Source: Verrucomicrobiaceae bacterium (GTDB lineage Bacteria > Verrucomicrobiota > Verrucomicrobiia > Verrucomicrobiales > Akkermansiaceae). Taken from it: a DNA stretch of 64,000 nt. Positions 9,184-17,821 of this stretch are shown here, piece after piece (the first letter of the stretch is position 1; each line of letters begins with the position of its first letter). The stretch is from NCBI GenBank assembly GCA_027485615.1, contig JAIXQS010000011.1, forward strand, positions 1 to 64,000, given 5' to 3'. Both the position numbers and the translations under genes were made by a program. Under the pieces are notes generated by a model that saw nothing but the letters and a program-made list of their open reading frames with translations, searched no databases and had not been told where the DNA came from.

Positions 9184-10601
9184 AGCGGTTTTTCACATGG
9201 CCGGGCTTCGCCCTCCTTGCGGTGACTCTGGCCATCGGGCTGCTATCGATCACCGGCCAGAGCTTCTGGATGGACGAGGGCAACGCCTGGATCAAGGCGG
9301 CGGAGCCCAGTATCGGAGAGATGCTTTCTTTATCGAGGAAACTCGGCGGATCGGAAGTCCAGATGCCGCTTTTCATGGCGGCGTTGTGGGCATGGGAAAA
9401 AGTGGCGGGGCAGTCCGAATACCTGCTGCGGTTGCTGAACCTGCCCTTCCTTGTCATCGCGGTGTTCGCGCTGAGGCGGATGCCGCTGTGGCCGCTGGTT
9501 TGCCTGACCTCGCCCTTCGTCCTCTATTATGCAGGGGAGCTGCGGCCTTACATGTTCCAGATCGCCGGGGCGGCGATGGGTTTCGCGGCATTGTGGCGGA
9601 TCGCGGAAACGCGCGAATCGGAAAACCAGGAAGGGCTGCACGGCCTGTTGGGCGCGGGGATTTTCATGGCCGCGACAAGCCTGACAAGCGGGCTGTGGGC
9701 GTTGGGTTTGGCGGCGGGGATGCTCGTGCTCAGGCCGGATTGGTTGCGAAGCCGTGGATTCTGGCTCAAGGCGGCGGCATGGTCCCCGCTGGCGGTGGCG
9801 GTGGCGGCCTATCACCTTTTCATGATCGCAGAAGGGCACCGCGCGGCGGGGGGGAGGGGAGCGGGTTTGCTCTCGATGGGCTTCGGCTTTTACGAGCTGC
9901 TGGGCTTGCTGGGCATGGGGCCGGAGAAGGAGGCGATGCGCTCCTCTTCCGTGCGGTGCTTGTTGGCGGGTTATATCTGGCTACCGGTTTACGCGGGCCT
10001 TTTCGCCATCGCATGGTTTTGCGGAGTGCGTCTTTGGTTGGCCGAGCGACCATGCCGCGTTTGGCTCGGGATGGGGCTCGCGGCGGGTTTGCCTTTCGTG
10101 GCCTTGGCGGGTGTGGCGGTTTTCGCGGATTTCAGCGTGTTGGGTCGCCATATGTGCCCGCTGATCCCGTGGCTGCTTGTGCCGGTCGGGTGGTTTTTCA
10201 AAATGTCCCTCAAGCGGAGGGTCTGGCTGGCGGTTACGCTGCCGGTGCTGGCGGGAGCGGTCGCCTCAGCGGTCATTCTCCGGACGGCGGAGCGCCATCG
10301 GCGGGATGATTACCGCCAGGCTGCCGGGATGCTGTTGGAGGATCTGAAGGTCGGGCGTTCGGTGATCTGGAACGCCGACACGCACACCCCGGTTTATTAT
10401 GCGCGGCACAAGGGAAGCGGAATGCTGAACCTGGAAATGGGCAGCCCGGAGACGCGGCCAACGGCGGATGTGATCTATCTGAACCGCCCGGATCTGCGCC
10501 ATCCGGGACAGGATCACCACGAGCTTTACAGGAGCCACGGCTTCGCCCTTGATTGCGAGGTCAAAGGCTTTGAGGTTTGGCGGAAATCCCAAGCGAAGTG
10601 A
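9180..10601 (+). CDS. GT39/PMT-like integral membrane glycosyltransferase
   Basis: 473 aa with about ten transmembrane helices. After the first helix comes SFWMDEGNAW, the acidic DE motif in the first periplasmic loop that is diagnostic of GT-C enzymes such as PMT/ArnT relatives. A hydrophilic tail follows the last helix. Start ATG 9180 overlaps the preceding stop (ATGA). GT-C enzymes take sugars from polyprenyl-phosphate carriers on the outer face of the inner membrane, which pairs well with the adjacent GT2 gene. Sugar identity not predictable. Confidence 0.72.
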   Translation: MKRFFTWPGFALLAVTLAIGLLSITGQSFWMDEGNAWIKAAEPSIGEMLSLSRKLGGSEVQMPLFMAALWAWEKVAGQSEYLLRLLNLPFLVIAVFALRRMPLWPLVCLTSPFVLYYAGELRPYMFQIAGAAMGFAALWRIAETRESENQEGLHGLLGAGIFMAATSLTSGLWALGLAAGMLVLRPDWLRSRGFWLKAAAWSPLAVAVAAYHLFMIAEGHRAAGGRGAGLLSMGFGFYELLGLLGMGPEKEAMRSSSVRCLLAGYIWLPVYAGLFAIAWFCGVRLWLAERPCRVWLGMGLAAGLPFVALAGVAVFADFSVLGRHMCPLIPWLLVPVGWFFKMSLKRRVWLAVTLPVLAGAVASAVILRTAERHRRDDYRQAAGMLLEDLKVGRSVIWNADTHTPVYYARHKGSGMLNLEMGSPETRPTADVIYLNRPDLRHPGQDHHELYRSHGFALDCEVKGFEVWRKSQAK

Positions 10602-10603
10602 CC

Positions 10604-11398
10604 ATGGATTTCACGATCATCACACCGAACATGAACCATGCGGGTTTCCTGCGGGAGTGCATGGAAAGCGTCGCGGGCCAGGAGGGCGTGGTGCTGGAGC
10701 ATCTGGTGATGGATGGCGGCTCGACGGACGGCAGCGCCGAGGTGGCGGCGGGATTTCCCGGCGCGGTCTGGGTTTCCGAAAAGGACGGCGGCATGTCTGA
10801 GGCGATCAACAAGGGCTTCGACCGCGCGCGCGGCGATTGGGTGATGTGGCTCAACGCGGATGACCGCCTGAAGCCAGGGGCGCTTGCAGCGGTGCTGCAA
10901 AGGTTGCGGGAGAGCCAGGCGGATGTGGTTTATGGCGGCTACAATTTCGTGGATGCAGCAGGAAATTTCCTGAGACGTCTGCAGATGCCGAGGTGGTCGC
11001 CTTTCGTGCACACCCACCATCATTGCTACATCGGCTCCACGGCGGCGTTCTACCGGCGCGCCACGGTTCTGGACGCAGGGTTCCGGCTGCGCCCGGATTT
11101 CCTTTACGTGATGGACGGCGAATTTTACGCCCGGCTGGATGCGGCGGGAAAAACCTTCGAGCGCATCCCCGAAGTGATGGCGGATTTCCGGCTGCACGGC
11201 GGCAACGCATCGATGATCCATCTTGGGAAAACCCGCGACATGGAGCGCATCCTCGCGGCGGAGCGGCAGCATGTGGAGTCGCGGGCGATCCGGCGGGCGT
11301 ATGGGATCACGCTGTTCGCGGATCCCTATCTCAACGGGCTGGCGGACGGCATCCTGTGGATCGCCGCGCGAGTCTGGAAACAGGTGATGAAAGGATGA
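10604..11398 (+). CDS. GT2 family glycosyltransferase
   Basis: 264 aa. TIITPNMNHAGFLRECMESV at the N-terminus, then HLVMDGGSTDGSAEV and WVSEKDGGMSEAINKGF, and the metal-binding MWLNADDRL: the WcaA-like subgroup common in colanic-acid-type clusters. Start ATG 10604 is 2 bp after the previous stop. It ends in an ATGA overlap with the next GT2 gene, so both are likely produced together. Cytosolic, acting on the undecaprenyl-linked intermediate. Confidence 0.82.
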   Translation: MDFTIITPNMNHAGFLRECMESVAGQEGVVLEHLVMDGGSTDGSAEVAAGFPGAVWVSEKDGGMSEAINKGFDRARGDWVMWLNADDRLKPGALAAVLQRLRESQADVVYGGYNFVDAAGNFLRRLQMPRWSPFVHTHHHCYIGSTAAFYRRATVLDAGFRLRPDFLYVMDGEFYARLDAAGKTFERIPEVMADFRLHGGNASMIHLGKTRDMERILAAERQHVESRAIRRAYGITLFADPYLNGLADGILWIAARVWKQVMKG

Positions 11399-12300
11399 GT
11401 GCGGTTCCGAAAGTGGCGGTCGTGTTCGCGACGATGAACCGCTCTGCGGCGGCACTGGCGTGCGTCCGCGCCCTCGCCGCGCAGACCTCGCCGCCCGCTT
11501 TGGTTGTTGTTGCGGACAATGTTTCCGAAGACGACACCGCCGTGAGCCTGCTTGCTCTCCGTGATCTTCCTTTCCGTCTCATCCTGCACCGGATGGCGGA
11601 GAACCGGGGAAACGCGGGCGGCGTCGAGGAGGCGATGGAGATCGCCTTCGCCGAGGAAGCGGATGCCGTGTGGATCCTCGACGACGATTCATGGCCGCGC
11701 CCCGAGGCTTTGTCGGCCATGTTGGCGGAGCCATACGACGATGCGCTTGTTCTGCATCCCATCCAGATCGATCCGGCGAACGGCCGGTTCACATGGCCTT
11801 TGCAGATCCACGAAAACGGAAAGTGGAGACTGGCGTTTTCCATGGACGACATGCCACCGGGAAACCGGACGCAAAGCCGCGGCGTTTGGACGGGAGCTCT
11901 CGTGTCCCGGAAAATACGCGAAGCGATCGGCCCGGTGCGCGGCGAACTTTTCATACGCGGCGAGGACGAGGAATATCCGTGGCGGATGGAGAGTTCCGGT
12001 TTTCATCATGCGGCCGTATTCGCCGCCATCCTCGATCATCCCGGCCCGCAAAACATCGAGATGATGTCGTTCCTGGGGAAGCGCCTGTTTTTCGAAAAAG
12101 GCCTCCCCGACTGGAAGCTGCATTATAAAGTCCGCAACATGGTCTGGCTGAAACGGCGCCAATCCGGTGGCATCAAGGCGCTTCTCACCGCCATAGCCTA
12201 CGCCATAGCGGCGTTCCGGTTCGACGGGCCGTCCCGCGTTCGGCTTGTCGGAAAAGCCGCGCTCGACGGCTGGCGGGGAAAGCTCGGCCGTATTTTATAA
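11395..12300 (+). CDS. GT2 family glycosyltransferase, GlfT/rhamnosyltransferase-like
   Basis: 301 aa. VAVVFATMNRSAAAL, ADNVSEDDTAV, ENRGNAGGVEEAMEIAF and the triple-Asp WILDDDSWPRPEAL resemble galactofuranosyl/rhamnosyl transferases. The later RGEDEEYPWRM supplies the E-D-E catalytic-base region. ATG 11395 overlaps the previous stop. Last gene of the uninterrupted glycosyltransferase run; a 69-bp gap with a possible promoter precedes the initiating sugar transferase. Confidence 0.8.
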   Translation: MSAVPKVAVVFATMNRSAAALACVRALAAQTSPPALVVVADNVSEDDTAVSLLALRDLPFRLILHRMAENRGNAGGVEEAMEIAFAEEADAVWILDDDSWPRPEALSAMLAEPYDDALVLHPIQIDPANGRFTWPLQIHENGKWRLAFSMDDMPPGNRTQSRGVWTGALVSRKIREAIGPVRGELFIRGEDEEYPWRMESSGFHHAAVFAAILDHPGPQNIEMMSFLGKRLFFEKGLPDWKLHYKVRNMVWLKRRQSGGIKALLTAIAYAIAAFRFDGPSRVRLVGKAALDGWRGKLGRIL

Positions 12301-12309
12301 TCCCCGCAA

Positions 12310-12339
12310 TTGACCTTTCAATCGCCCGCCTGCATGAAT
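12310..12339 (+). promoter_or_regulatory. Candidate promoter for the sugar transferase gene
   Basis: TTGACC (12310-12315) is followed after 18 bp by ATGAAT (12334-12339) preceded by an extended-minus-10 TG. It lies in the only real gap (69 bp) in the EPS operon, about 30 bp upstream of the ATG at 12370. The match to sigma-70 elements is partial, so this is tentative. Confidence 0.3.
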
Positions 12340-12369
12340 AGACTGCTCCTACCCCCCTAAAGCACAATC

Positions 12370-13776
12370 ATGGCCTCCAGCCGAAAAGATTCCATTACTA
12401 TCCAAGCCCTCCAGATTACGGACGCGATCCTTGTTTTCTCTGCGTTTTGGCTGGCAAGCATGCTCCGGGAATCCATCCTGATGCGATTTACGGGTCGCGC
12501 TGTGGGAGATGACAGTCTCACGTCCATGGCATGGGTGCTGTACATCGCCGTGCCCTTCACTCCTCTGGTGCTGGAGCGTTTTGGATTCTACGACAGGATG
12601 CGCAGCAAAGGCTCGGGATCATCCGCATGGCAATTGACCCAAGGCGTTTTCATCATCGGGCTATTCATCGCCCTGTTTACCCTTTTCGCGAAGATCGGCG
12701 AAGCCAGCCGCCTGATCCTTGGCTTCGGCGGCTTGCTGATGTTCATCTTTCTTTTCACACGCGAGCGCATTTACCACGCATGGATTTCCTCGCGCCGGCA
12801 GCATGGTCTCGGCGGGGAAAGGGTGATCATCACGGGCTCAGATACGGAAATCGACGAGTTGCTGGCGGATCTGGATGCCGATGCGGTATCGGACTGGGAA
12901 ATCGTCGAGCGCTTCGACCTCGCCTCAAGGACGGCGGTTGAGCTCTACGAGCTCCTTAAACGCGAATCGGTGGGGCGGGTGATTTTCGCCACAAAGGACA
13001 CGCCTTTCGACAAGGTTGCGCAGGCCGTGGAAGTCTGCGAACTGCAAGGGGTTGAGGCATGGATCGCGGCATCTTTCATACGCAGCCAGATCGCGCGTCC
13101 GGTGTTCGACTCCGTCGGATCGAAGCCCATGCTCGTCCTGCGCTCAACGCCCGAGCTTTCCTGGGAACTCATGGCAAAGGAATTCATCGACAGGATCGGT
13201 GCCTTTTTCATCATTGCCGCGTCCCTGCCTCTGTGGATTGTGGCAATCGTAGGAATCAAGATCGCGAGTCCGGGTGCGCCCGCGTTTTTCTCACAGATGC
13301 GCGCGGGACGCTACGGGAAGCCCTTCCGTATGTATAAATTCCGCACCATGGTCGCCAACGCCGAGGAGCTTCTCGATGAGATCAAGAAGAAGCACGGCAA
13401 CCAGATGGATGGACCCGTGTTCAAGCTGGACCACGACCCGCGCATATTCCCTTTCGGCGCGTTGCTGCGAAAGCTGAGCATTGACGAGCTGCCGCAGCTT
13501 CTCAATGTCTTGTTGGGAGATATCAGCTTGGTTGGGCCGCGACCGCTGCCGCTTTACGAGGTCGAGGCGTTCAACAACATATCACATCGCCGCCGCCTCA
13601 GCGTAAAGCCCGGCATCACGTGCGAATGGCAGGCCGGCGGCCGGAACAAGATCACCAGCTTCGATGATTGGGTGGAAATGGATCTTCGCTACATCGATAA
13701 CTGGTCGCTCTGGCTTGATTTCCAGATCATGCTCAAAACGATTCCTGCCGTGCTCTTCGCAAAGGGTGCCAAGTAA
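12370..13776 (+). CDS. Polyprenyl glycosylphosphotransferase (initiating sugar transferase)
   Basis: 468 aa, standard for the WbaP/WcaJ/EpsL-type family. N-terminal transmembrane helices (residues about 15-120), a nucleotide-binding-like middle domain with RVIITGSDTEIDELL, and the catalytic bacterial sugar transferase domain from about residue 274. That domain shows PAFFSQMRAGRYGKPFRMYK, FRTMVANAEELL, LRKLSIDELPQLLNV and GDISLVGPRPLPLYE. It transfers a sugar-1-phosphate to undecaprenyl phosphate at the inner membrane, the first step of repeat-unit assembly. Eleven bp before the ligase gene. Confidence 0.92.
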   Translation: MASSRKDSITIQALQITDAILVFSAFWLASMLRESILMRFTGRAVGDDSLTSMAWVLYIAVPFTPLVLERFGFYDRMRSKGSGSSAWQLTQGVFIIGLFIALFTLFAKIGEASRLILGFGGLLMFIFLFTRERIYHAWISSRRQHGLGGERVIITGSDTEIDELLADLDADAVSDWEIVERFDLASRTAVELYELLKRESVGRVIFATKDTPFDKVAQAVEVCELQGVEAWIAASFIRSQIARPVFDSVGSKPMLVLRSTPELSWELMAKEFIDRIGAFFIIAASLPLWIVAIVGIKIASPGAPAFFSQMRAGRYGKPFRMYKFRTMVANAEELLDEIKKKHGNQMDGPVFKLDHDPRIFPFGALLRKLSIDELPQLLNVLLGDISLVGPRPLPLYEVEAFNNISHRRRLSVKPGITCEWQAGGRNKITSFDDWVEMDLRYIDNWSLWLDFQIMLKTIPAVLFAKGAK

Positions 13777-13786
13777 AATTCGCACC

Positions 13787-16000
13787 ATGGCTGCGCTTTC
13801 TTCCATTCTATGGGTCATCGGATTCATACTCTCCGTCGTCATCGCTCCACAGCTGCGGGAGTGGACATGGGGCCCGACCATGCTCTGTTTCGCTGCGGCC
13901 ACATTGCTTGCGCTGCCTGCCTTCCTGAGAAGATCCGCCGGATGGGAATCCCTTTATGTCCTGATCCCGGGTATCGCCATCTCCTCATGGATCGTGCTGC
14001 GTTCATATTATTCGCCGATCGAGGAGTTCGCCACGCAAGACATGCTGCTGGTATGCATGGCGGTTTCAACCTATGTCGTTTTTCGATCCGCGGGCGGATG
14101 CAAGGTGTCCGGGCACCTGCTGGTCGGCGGCATCGCCCTCATACTGGGCGCGAGCCTGGTGGTGATCGCTCGGCAGATGACCGATCGGTCATTTTCCCCG
14201 GTTTTCCCGACCGGGGAAATGAAAGCCATCAGGGGGTTCTTCGGTCATTACAGCTATTGCGCCTCTTTCCTCATCCCGTGTGCGCTCCTTCTGGCCGGCA
14301 TGGCTTTGCATGGAGGTTTCCATTTCGTAATTCGGGTTTGCTTGCTTGTTCTTGCCATTGGTGGCCTCGCCGCGGTGGTTTTGACGAACTCCCGGGGTGG
14401 GGTCGTCGGCGGAGGTTGTGGGCTAGTCGCCCTCGTATTCGGCAGTTTGCTCATCGGCAAACGGGAGGGCAAACGGTGGTTCGTTCCCATCGCGATCCTG
14501 GCTCCGCTTTTGCTCGTCGGGTGTGCGATCCTATTTCTGGGTGTTCTGGAAGGGGTTCAGCAAAACCGCGAGAAAGGCGGGGATCTGAGCGGGATGCTCG
14601 ACAATACCATTCGCTTATATCTGTTGGGGACGGTGGTGTCATGCATTTCACTCCACCCATGGCTCGGAGGCGGCAGCCGCAGCTTCAGCTGGGAATGCTT
14701 CCAGGTATGGGATGTGGCAGCATACGGGCGGGGATGGGCGAAGCCCGAACACGTCCACAATGAGTTTTTGCAGACGGTTTCGGAATACGGATTCATCGGA
14801 GGTTTCCTTTTGGTTCTCTTTCTGGGGTGTGTCGTGGTCGCATTTCTGGCAAAAACCCTGGGAAATGATAGGCCCGAGGACGACAGGCTTGGTGACGGCT
14901 GGAGGATCGGCGGGTTCGCTGGATTTGTCGGCTTGTTCGTGCACTCGCAATTCGAGGGCATTTTCCGTATCCCCCCCGGAGCGATACTTCTCGCCCTATG
15001 TCTGGCGGCCGCTTCAGCCGTAATACCAAAACCCATGGAACGACGCCGCTTTTCCCCTGCCGGATGGCTGTTGGCTCTTTGCTTCCTCGCCACGATGGTC
15101 CCGCTTTTCGCATACGGATGGAAAGGGAGCGCGGCGGCCTACGCCTTGTGGCCGGCCTTTTTTTCCAAGGAACCGTTGCAGGCCGAGGAAAAGATCCAAG
15201 CTCTTACCCGGGGAATGGCAGCATGGCCCACGAGTCCGCTTTATCACATGCGCGGAACCTTACACAGGGAGATAGCGGCCATGGAGAACGCCACCTATGT
15301 GTCGCGTGTGGAACATCTCTATCTGGCGCTGGATGATTTCAAGAACGCCTCGCAAAGGCACCCTTTCGATCCTACCAACCTGCTTAACCAAGCCGGCACA
15401 CTTTGGCTGCTCGAAATGAACGAAGAAGCCGAACCGCTTTACCGTCAGGCGATCATGGCCCAAGGAAACATGGAGTCCGCGTTCAACGCAAACCATAGGT
15501 TTGCGGATTTCCTCCTCCGAAAAGCTGCGGCAGAACTGGCAGGCAACGACGTTGCCTCCGCGATCACCAGCCTTGAAATCGCGGCTCGGCACATGGATCG
15601 GGCGCTGGCACTCAGCCTTGGCTGGTCAATGGGTCTTGAAGGCTATTTCCTCAAGGTCAGGATCCATTCCGCCCTCGGCCAGGCTTTTGAGGCGGCTGGC
15701 GACCCTCATCGGGCGATCAAGCAATACGACTACATTGCCGGCTTGAACAAGGGGGAGAGCGGTAATTATCTCGCGGCGATCATGCTGAGCAAGCAGGCGT
15801 TGATAGCATGGACCGAGCGCGGCTCGGAAGAGGACGCCTTGAGGCTATTCATCGAGGCGGATCAAAGGATCAAAAAAGCAAGGCTACTGCCAGCGGGTGT
15901 CACACCTGAAACCCTCAACGAACACGTCGAGTTTATCCGCGGAAAGATCCGCTACCTTCAGGAATCGAATGTGAAAGCCTCCGATACGCTGAATTTTTGA
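13787..16000 (+). CDS. O-antigen ligase/polymerase (Wzy_C) with C-terminal TPR region
   Basis: 737 aa. About twelve transmembrane helices fill residues 1-450. The large periplasmic loop carries HPWLGGGSRSFSWE and the hallmark EHVHNEFLQTVSEYGFIGGF. The C-terminal 260 aa after the last helix are helical and contain TPR-like pairs (NLLNQAGTLWLLEMNEEAEP, IHSALGQAFEAAGDPHRAI). Proteins of this family polymerise or ligate lipid-linked glycans on the periplasmic side. Start ATG 13787, 11 bp after the sugar transferase. Ends 3 bp from the convergent EpsI gene. Confidence 0.85.
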   Translation: MAALSSILWVIGFILSVVIAPQLREWTWGPTMLCFAAATLLALPAFLRRSAGWESLYVLIPGIAISSWIVLRSYYSPIEEFATQDMLLVCMAVSTYVVFRSAGGCKVSGHLLVGGIALILGASLVVIARQMTDRSFSPVFPTGEMKAIRGFFGHYSYCASFLIPCALLLAGMALHGGFHFVIRVCLLVLAIGGLAAVVLTNSRGGVVGGGCGLVALVFGSLLIGKREGKRWFVPIAILAPLLLVGCAILFLGVLEGVQQNREKGGDLSGMLDNTIRLYLLGTVVSCISLHPWLGGGSRSFSWECFQVWDVAAYGRGWAKPEHVHNEFLQTVSEYGFIGGFLLVLFLGCVVVAFLAKTLGNDRPEDDRLGDGWRIGGFAGFVGLFVHSQFEGIFRIPPGAILLALCLAAASAVIPKPMERRRFSPAGWLLALCFLATMVPLFAYGWKGSAAAYALWPAFFSKEPLQAEEKIQALTRGMAAWPTSPLYHMRGTLHREIAAMENATYVSRVEHLYLALDDFKNASQRHPFDPTNLLNQAGTLWLLEMNEEAEPLYRQAIMAQGNMESAFNANHRFADFLLRKAAAELAGNDVASAITSLEIAARHMDRALALSLGWSMGLEGYFLKVRIHSALGQAFEAAGDPHRAIKQYDYIAGLNKGESGNYLAAIMLSKQALIAWTERGSEEDALRLFIEADQRIKKARLLPAGVTPETLNEHVEFIRGKIRYLQESNVKASDTLNF

Positions 16001-16002
16001 GG

Positions 16003-16731
16003 TCAAGGACTCAGCTGTTCCCAGACGATCTGCTGTTCGAGGAAGCTCCTCACGAAATCGGTCAGCTTCGCATCCGCCTCTGCCTCCGTTATCTCCACTC
16101 CGACCCAAGGCAATTTGCCGAACCACGTGGATGTGGAAACATAAGCCCACCGTTGATCCATCCCTTTGAGGAGGCGGTCTTTCATATCCACGAACGTCCG
16201 GCCGTAATGGTCATTGGTGATTTTGTCGTGGCCGACGAAAAAATAGTATGTCACACAATCCAACTCGAGGAATTCCGTCCTCTCCTCGTTCGTGGGGATT
16301 CTTTGCACGCTGTGGAGGCGTTTTATCTCCACTTTCCGGCCGTTGCCGATATCGATCATACGGTCCGCAGAGGCCAGTATGTTGTGCCCTTGCGCTGGCA
16401 TGCAACGCTCGGGGCGGTGGATGGAGCTGTTGATGTCCGCACCCGAAAGGACTACGGAAAGATCGATGCGATCCAGGACGCGATCCCCGTTTGAATAGAA
16501 CTCACCGGGCCGACTTTGATAACAGAGGGCCTTTGCAAATTCGGTATCTTTCGCCAAGGTGCTGGTCTCGGCCTCGCTTGCCGGGATATCATTGAATTCC
16601 CAATTCCCGTTCTTTTTCGGCAATTCCATCCTCACTGCGGACTGCGCCACCTCGCCGGCCGAAGGCAGGAAATAAATCGAGCTCAACGCGGCGACTACGA
16701 AAACGGGCAGGATCAGGGGAGCGGCCTTCAT
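16003..16731 (-). CDS. epsI: Exosortase-associated EpsI family protein
   Basis: 242 aa. An N-terminal signal-anchor (LILPVFVVAALSSIYFLP) is followed by the EpsI domain, with DRIDLSVVLSGADINSSIHR and the PERCMPAQGH block that carries the conserved Cys. EpsI proteins are encoded with or fused to exosortases in EPS-producing bacteria. Start ATG at 16731 overlaps the exosortase stop as ATGA, so the pair is translationally coupled. Longer reading frames upstream lie inside the exosortase and are not real. Function probably periplasmic accessory to sorting or EPS export; mechanism unknown. Confidence 0.85.
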   Translation of the reverse strand: MKAAPLILPVFVVAALSSIYFLPSAGEVAQSAVRMELPKKNGNWEFNDIPASEAETSTLAKDTEFAKALCYQSRPGEFYSNGDRVLDRIDLSVVLSGADINSSIHRPERCMPAQGHNILASADRMIDIGNGRKVEIKRLHSVQRIPTNEERTEFLELDCVTYYFFVGHDKITNDHYGRTFVDMKDRLLKGMDQRWAYVSTSTWFGKLPWVGVEITEAEADAKLTDFVRSFLEQQIVWEQLSP

Positions 16732-17744
16732 GATCCTGCTACAAATACGGGTTCCTCTTTCTTGCTTACGCCTTGTTTCACTACAAGTTCGCGGCGCAGA
16801 CGGCGTTTCTTGTTCTTTTTCCATGGCAGCCCGCCCTCGAACAGCGAGTGCAGAACAAGCAGGAGGAACAGCGAAAACGGATAGAACAGCAGCAGGCCCG
16901 ACCAGTCGTGCCAGGTCGTCGCGGCCCACTTCGCGTCTCCGTTCTCCGCGATCACGAAGATCGAGATCACCCGCAGCGAGTTTCCGATGATCGCCAGCGG
17001 CAATGCGGAGAGAAAAAGGAGAACCTTCTGCCAGAGCCTGATTTTCGCCACGTAGGCCCAAGCTGCGGAAATCATCAGCAAAGCCATCAGCGAACGGATA
17101 CCGCTGCAACCCGAGGCAATCTCCAGCGGTTTCCAATCGCCCTTCACCGGCAGGATGGTTGTTCCTTCCACCCTGGTCTCCACACCGAACAGCGAGGAGC
17201 CATGGTGCGCCAGGGTGGTGGCGAGGAGCTGGAGATGGGTCGTGGCCTGTTGGAAACTCGGCAGTGGTATTGCGAGCCAGAAGAAGAACAGCGGAAAGAT
17301 CAGTATTTTCGCGACCTTCCAGCCCCACAGGAAATGGCATGCGCCCCAAAGCAGGAAGGGCAATCCGCCCGCCGCAACGCGCGGCTGGAAAGTCCGGTAT
17401 GCGATCGCGTAAAAAGCGGCCCCGGCGAATACCGCGAACAGCCCGACGAAACTGCCCTTGTCGTTCGCCGCCGCCTCGCGGAGATCCTTGAAGCGATAAA
17501 TGATCAGCCCTAGGATCACGAAGGGGAATAGCATGCCGTGCTCGTAATCACCGGTGGGATTCCAGTTCCCTTTGAGCCATGCGAAAACCGACATCCCGCG
17601 ATCCGAATCATAGCGCGGCACGAACCCGTAGAACCAGACGACAGCCGCCAATGAGACAATCCCGGCGATGATTGCCAGCCGGTTGGCTTGGCTGAAACGA
17701 CCGGCTTCTGTTTTGACTGTTTGGGTTGGAGTAAATTCTTTCAA
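16728..17744 (-). CDS. xrt: Exosortase (transpeptidase-like sorting enzyme)
   Basis: 338 aa with about eight transmembrane helices. The exosortase/archaeosortase catalytic triad is intact: Cys213 in SGCSGIRSL, Arg258 in GNSLRV and His279 in TWHDWSG. Family members cleave C-terminal PEP-CTERM-like signals and attach the protein to envelope components. The positively charged C-tail (KKNKKRRLRR) is cytoplasmic. A good minus-strand promoter lies 36 bp upstream, and epsI follows directly. Placed at the 3' end of the EPS locus, as is usual for these systems. No PEP-CTERM substrate is seen in this window. Confidence 0.93.
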   Translation of the reverse strand: MKEFTPTQTVKTEAGRFSQANRLAIIAGIVSLAAVVWFYGFVPRYDSDRGMSVFAWLKGNWNPTGDYEHGMLFPFVILGLIIYRFKDLREAAANDKGSFVGLFAVFAGAAFYAIAYRTFQPRVAAGGLPFLLWGACHFLWGWKVAKILIFPLFFFWLAIPLPSFQQATTHLQLLATTLAHHGSSLFGVETRVEGTTILPVKGDWKPLEIASGCSGIRSLMALLMISAAWAYVAKIRLWQKVLLFLSALPLAIIGNSLRVISIFVIAENGDAKWAATTWHDWSGLLLFYPFSLFLLLVLHSLFEGGLPWKKNKKRRLRRELVVKQGVSKKEEPVFVAGS

Positions 17745-17780
17745 AAGTCAGGTGGACTAAAATGGGCTTACTGCGCGCAA

Positions 17781-17809
17781 AGTATTGCCGACGGGGCGTG
17801 GCCTGTCAA
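17781..17809 (-). promoter_or_regulatory. Sigma-70-like promoter for exosortase/epsI
   Basis: Read on the minus strand: TTGACA (17809-17804), a 17-bp spacer, then AATACT (17786-17781). The minus-35 is perfect and the spacing ideal; the minus-10 has four of six consensus bases. The predicted start leaves a leader of roughly 30 nt before ATG 17744. Confidence 0.6.
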
Positions 17810-17813
17810 CAAT
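17785..17813 (+). promoter_or_regulatory. Candidate near-leaderless promoter for prs
   Basis: TTGCCG (17785-17790), 17 bp, AACAAT (17808-17813). Transcription would start at or within a few bases of ATG 17822. It overlaps the divergent exosortase promoter almost completely, so the two could exclude each other. Partial consensus matches only. Confidence 0.35.
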
Positions 17814-17821
17814 CCCCCCCC

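Noticed and set aside
16732..17349. A long N-terminal extension of EpsI reading back through the exosortase gene
   Set aside because: It lies wholly inside the exosortase in another frame; the ATGA overlap at 16728-16731 and the signal anchor define the real start.
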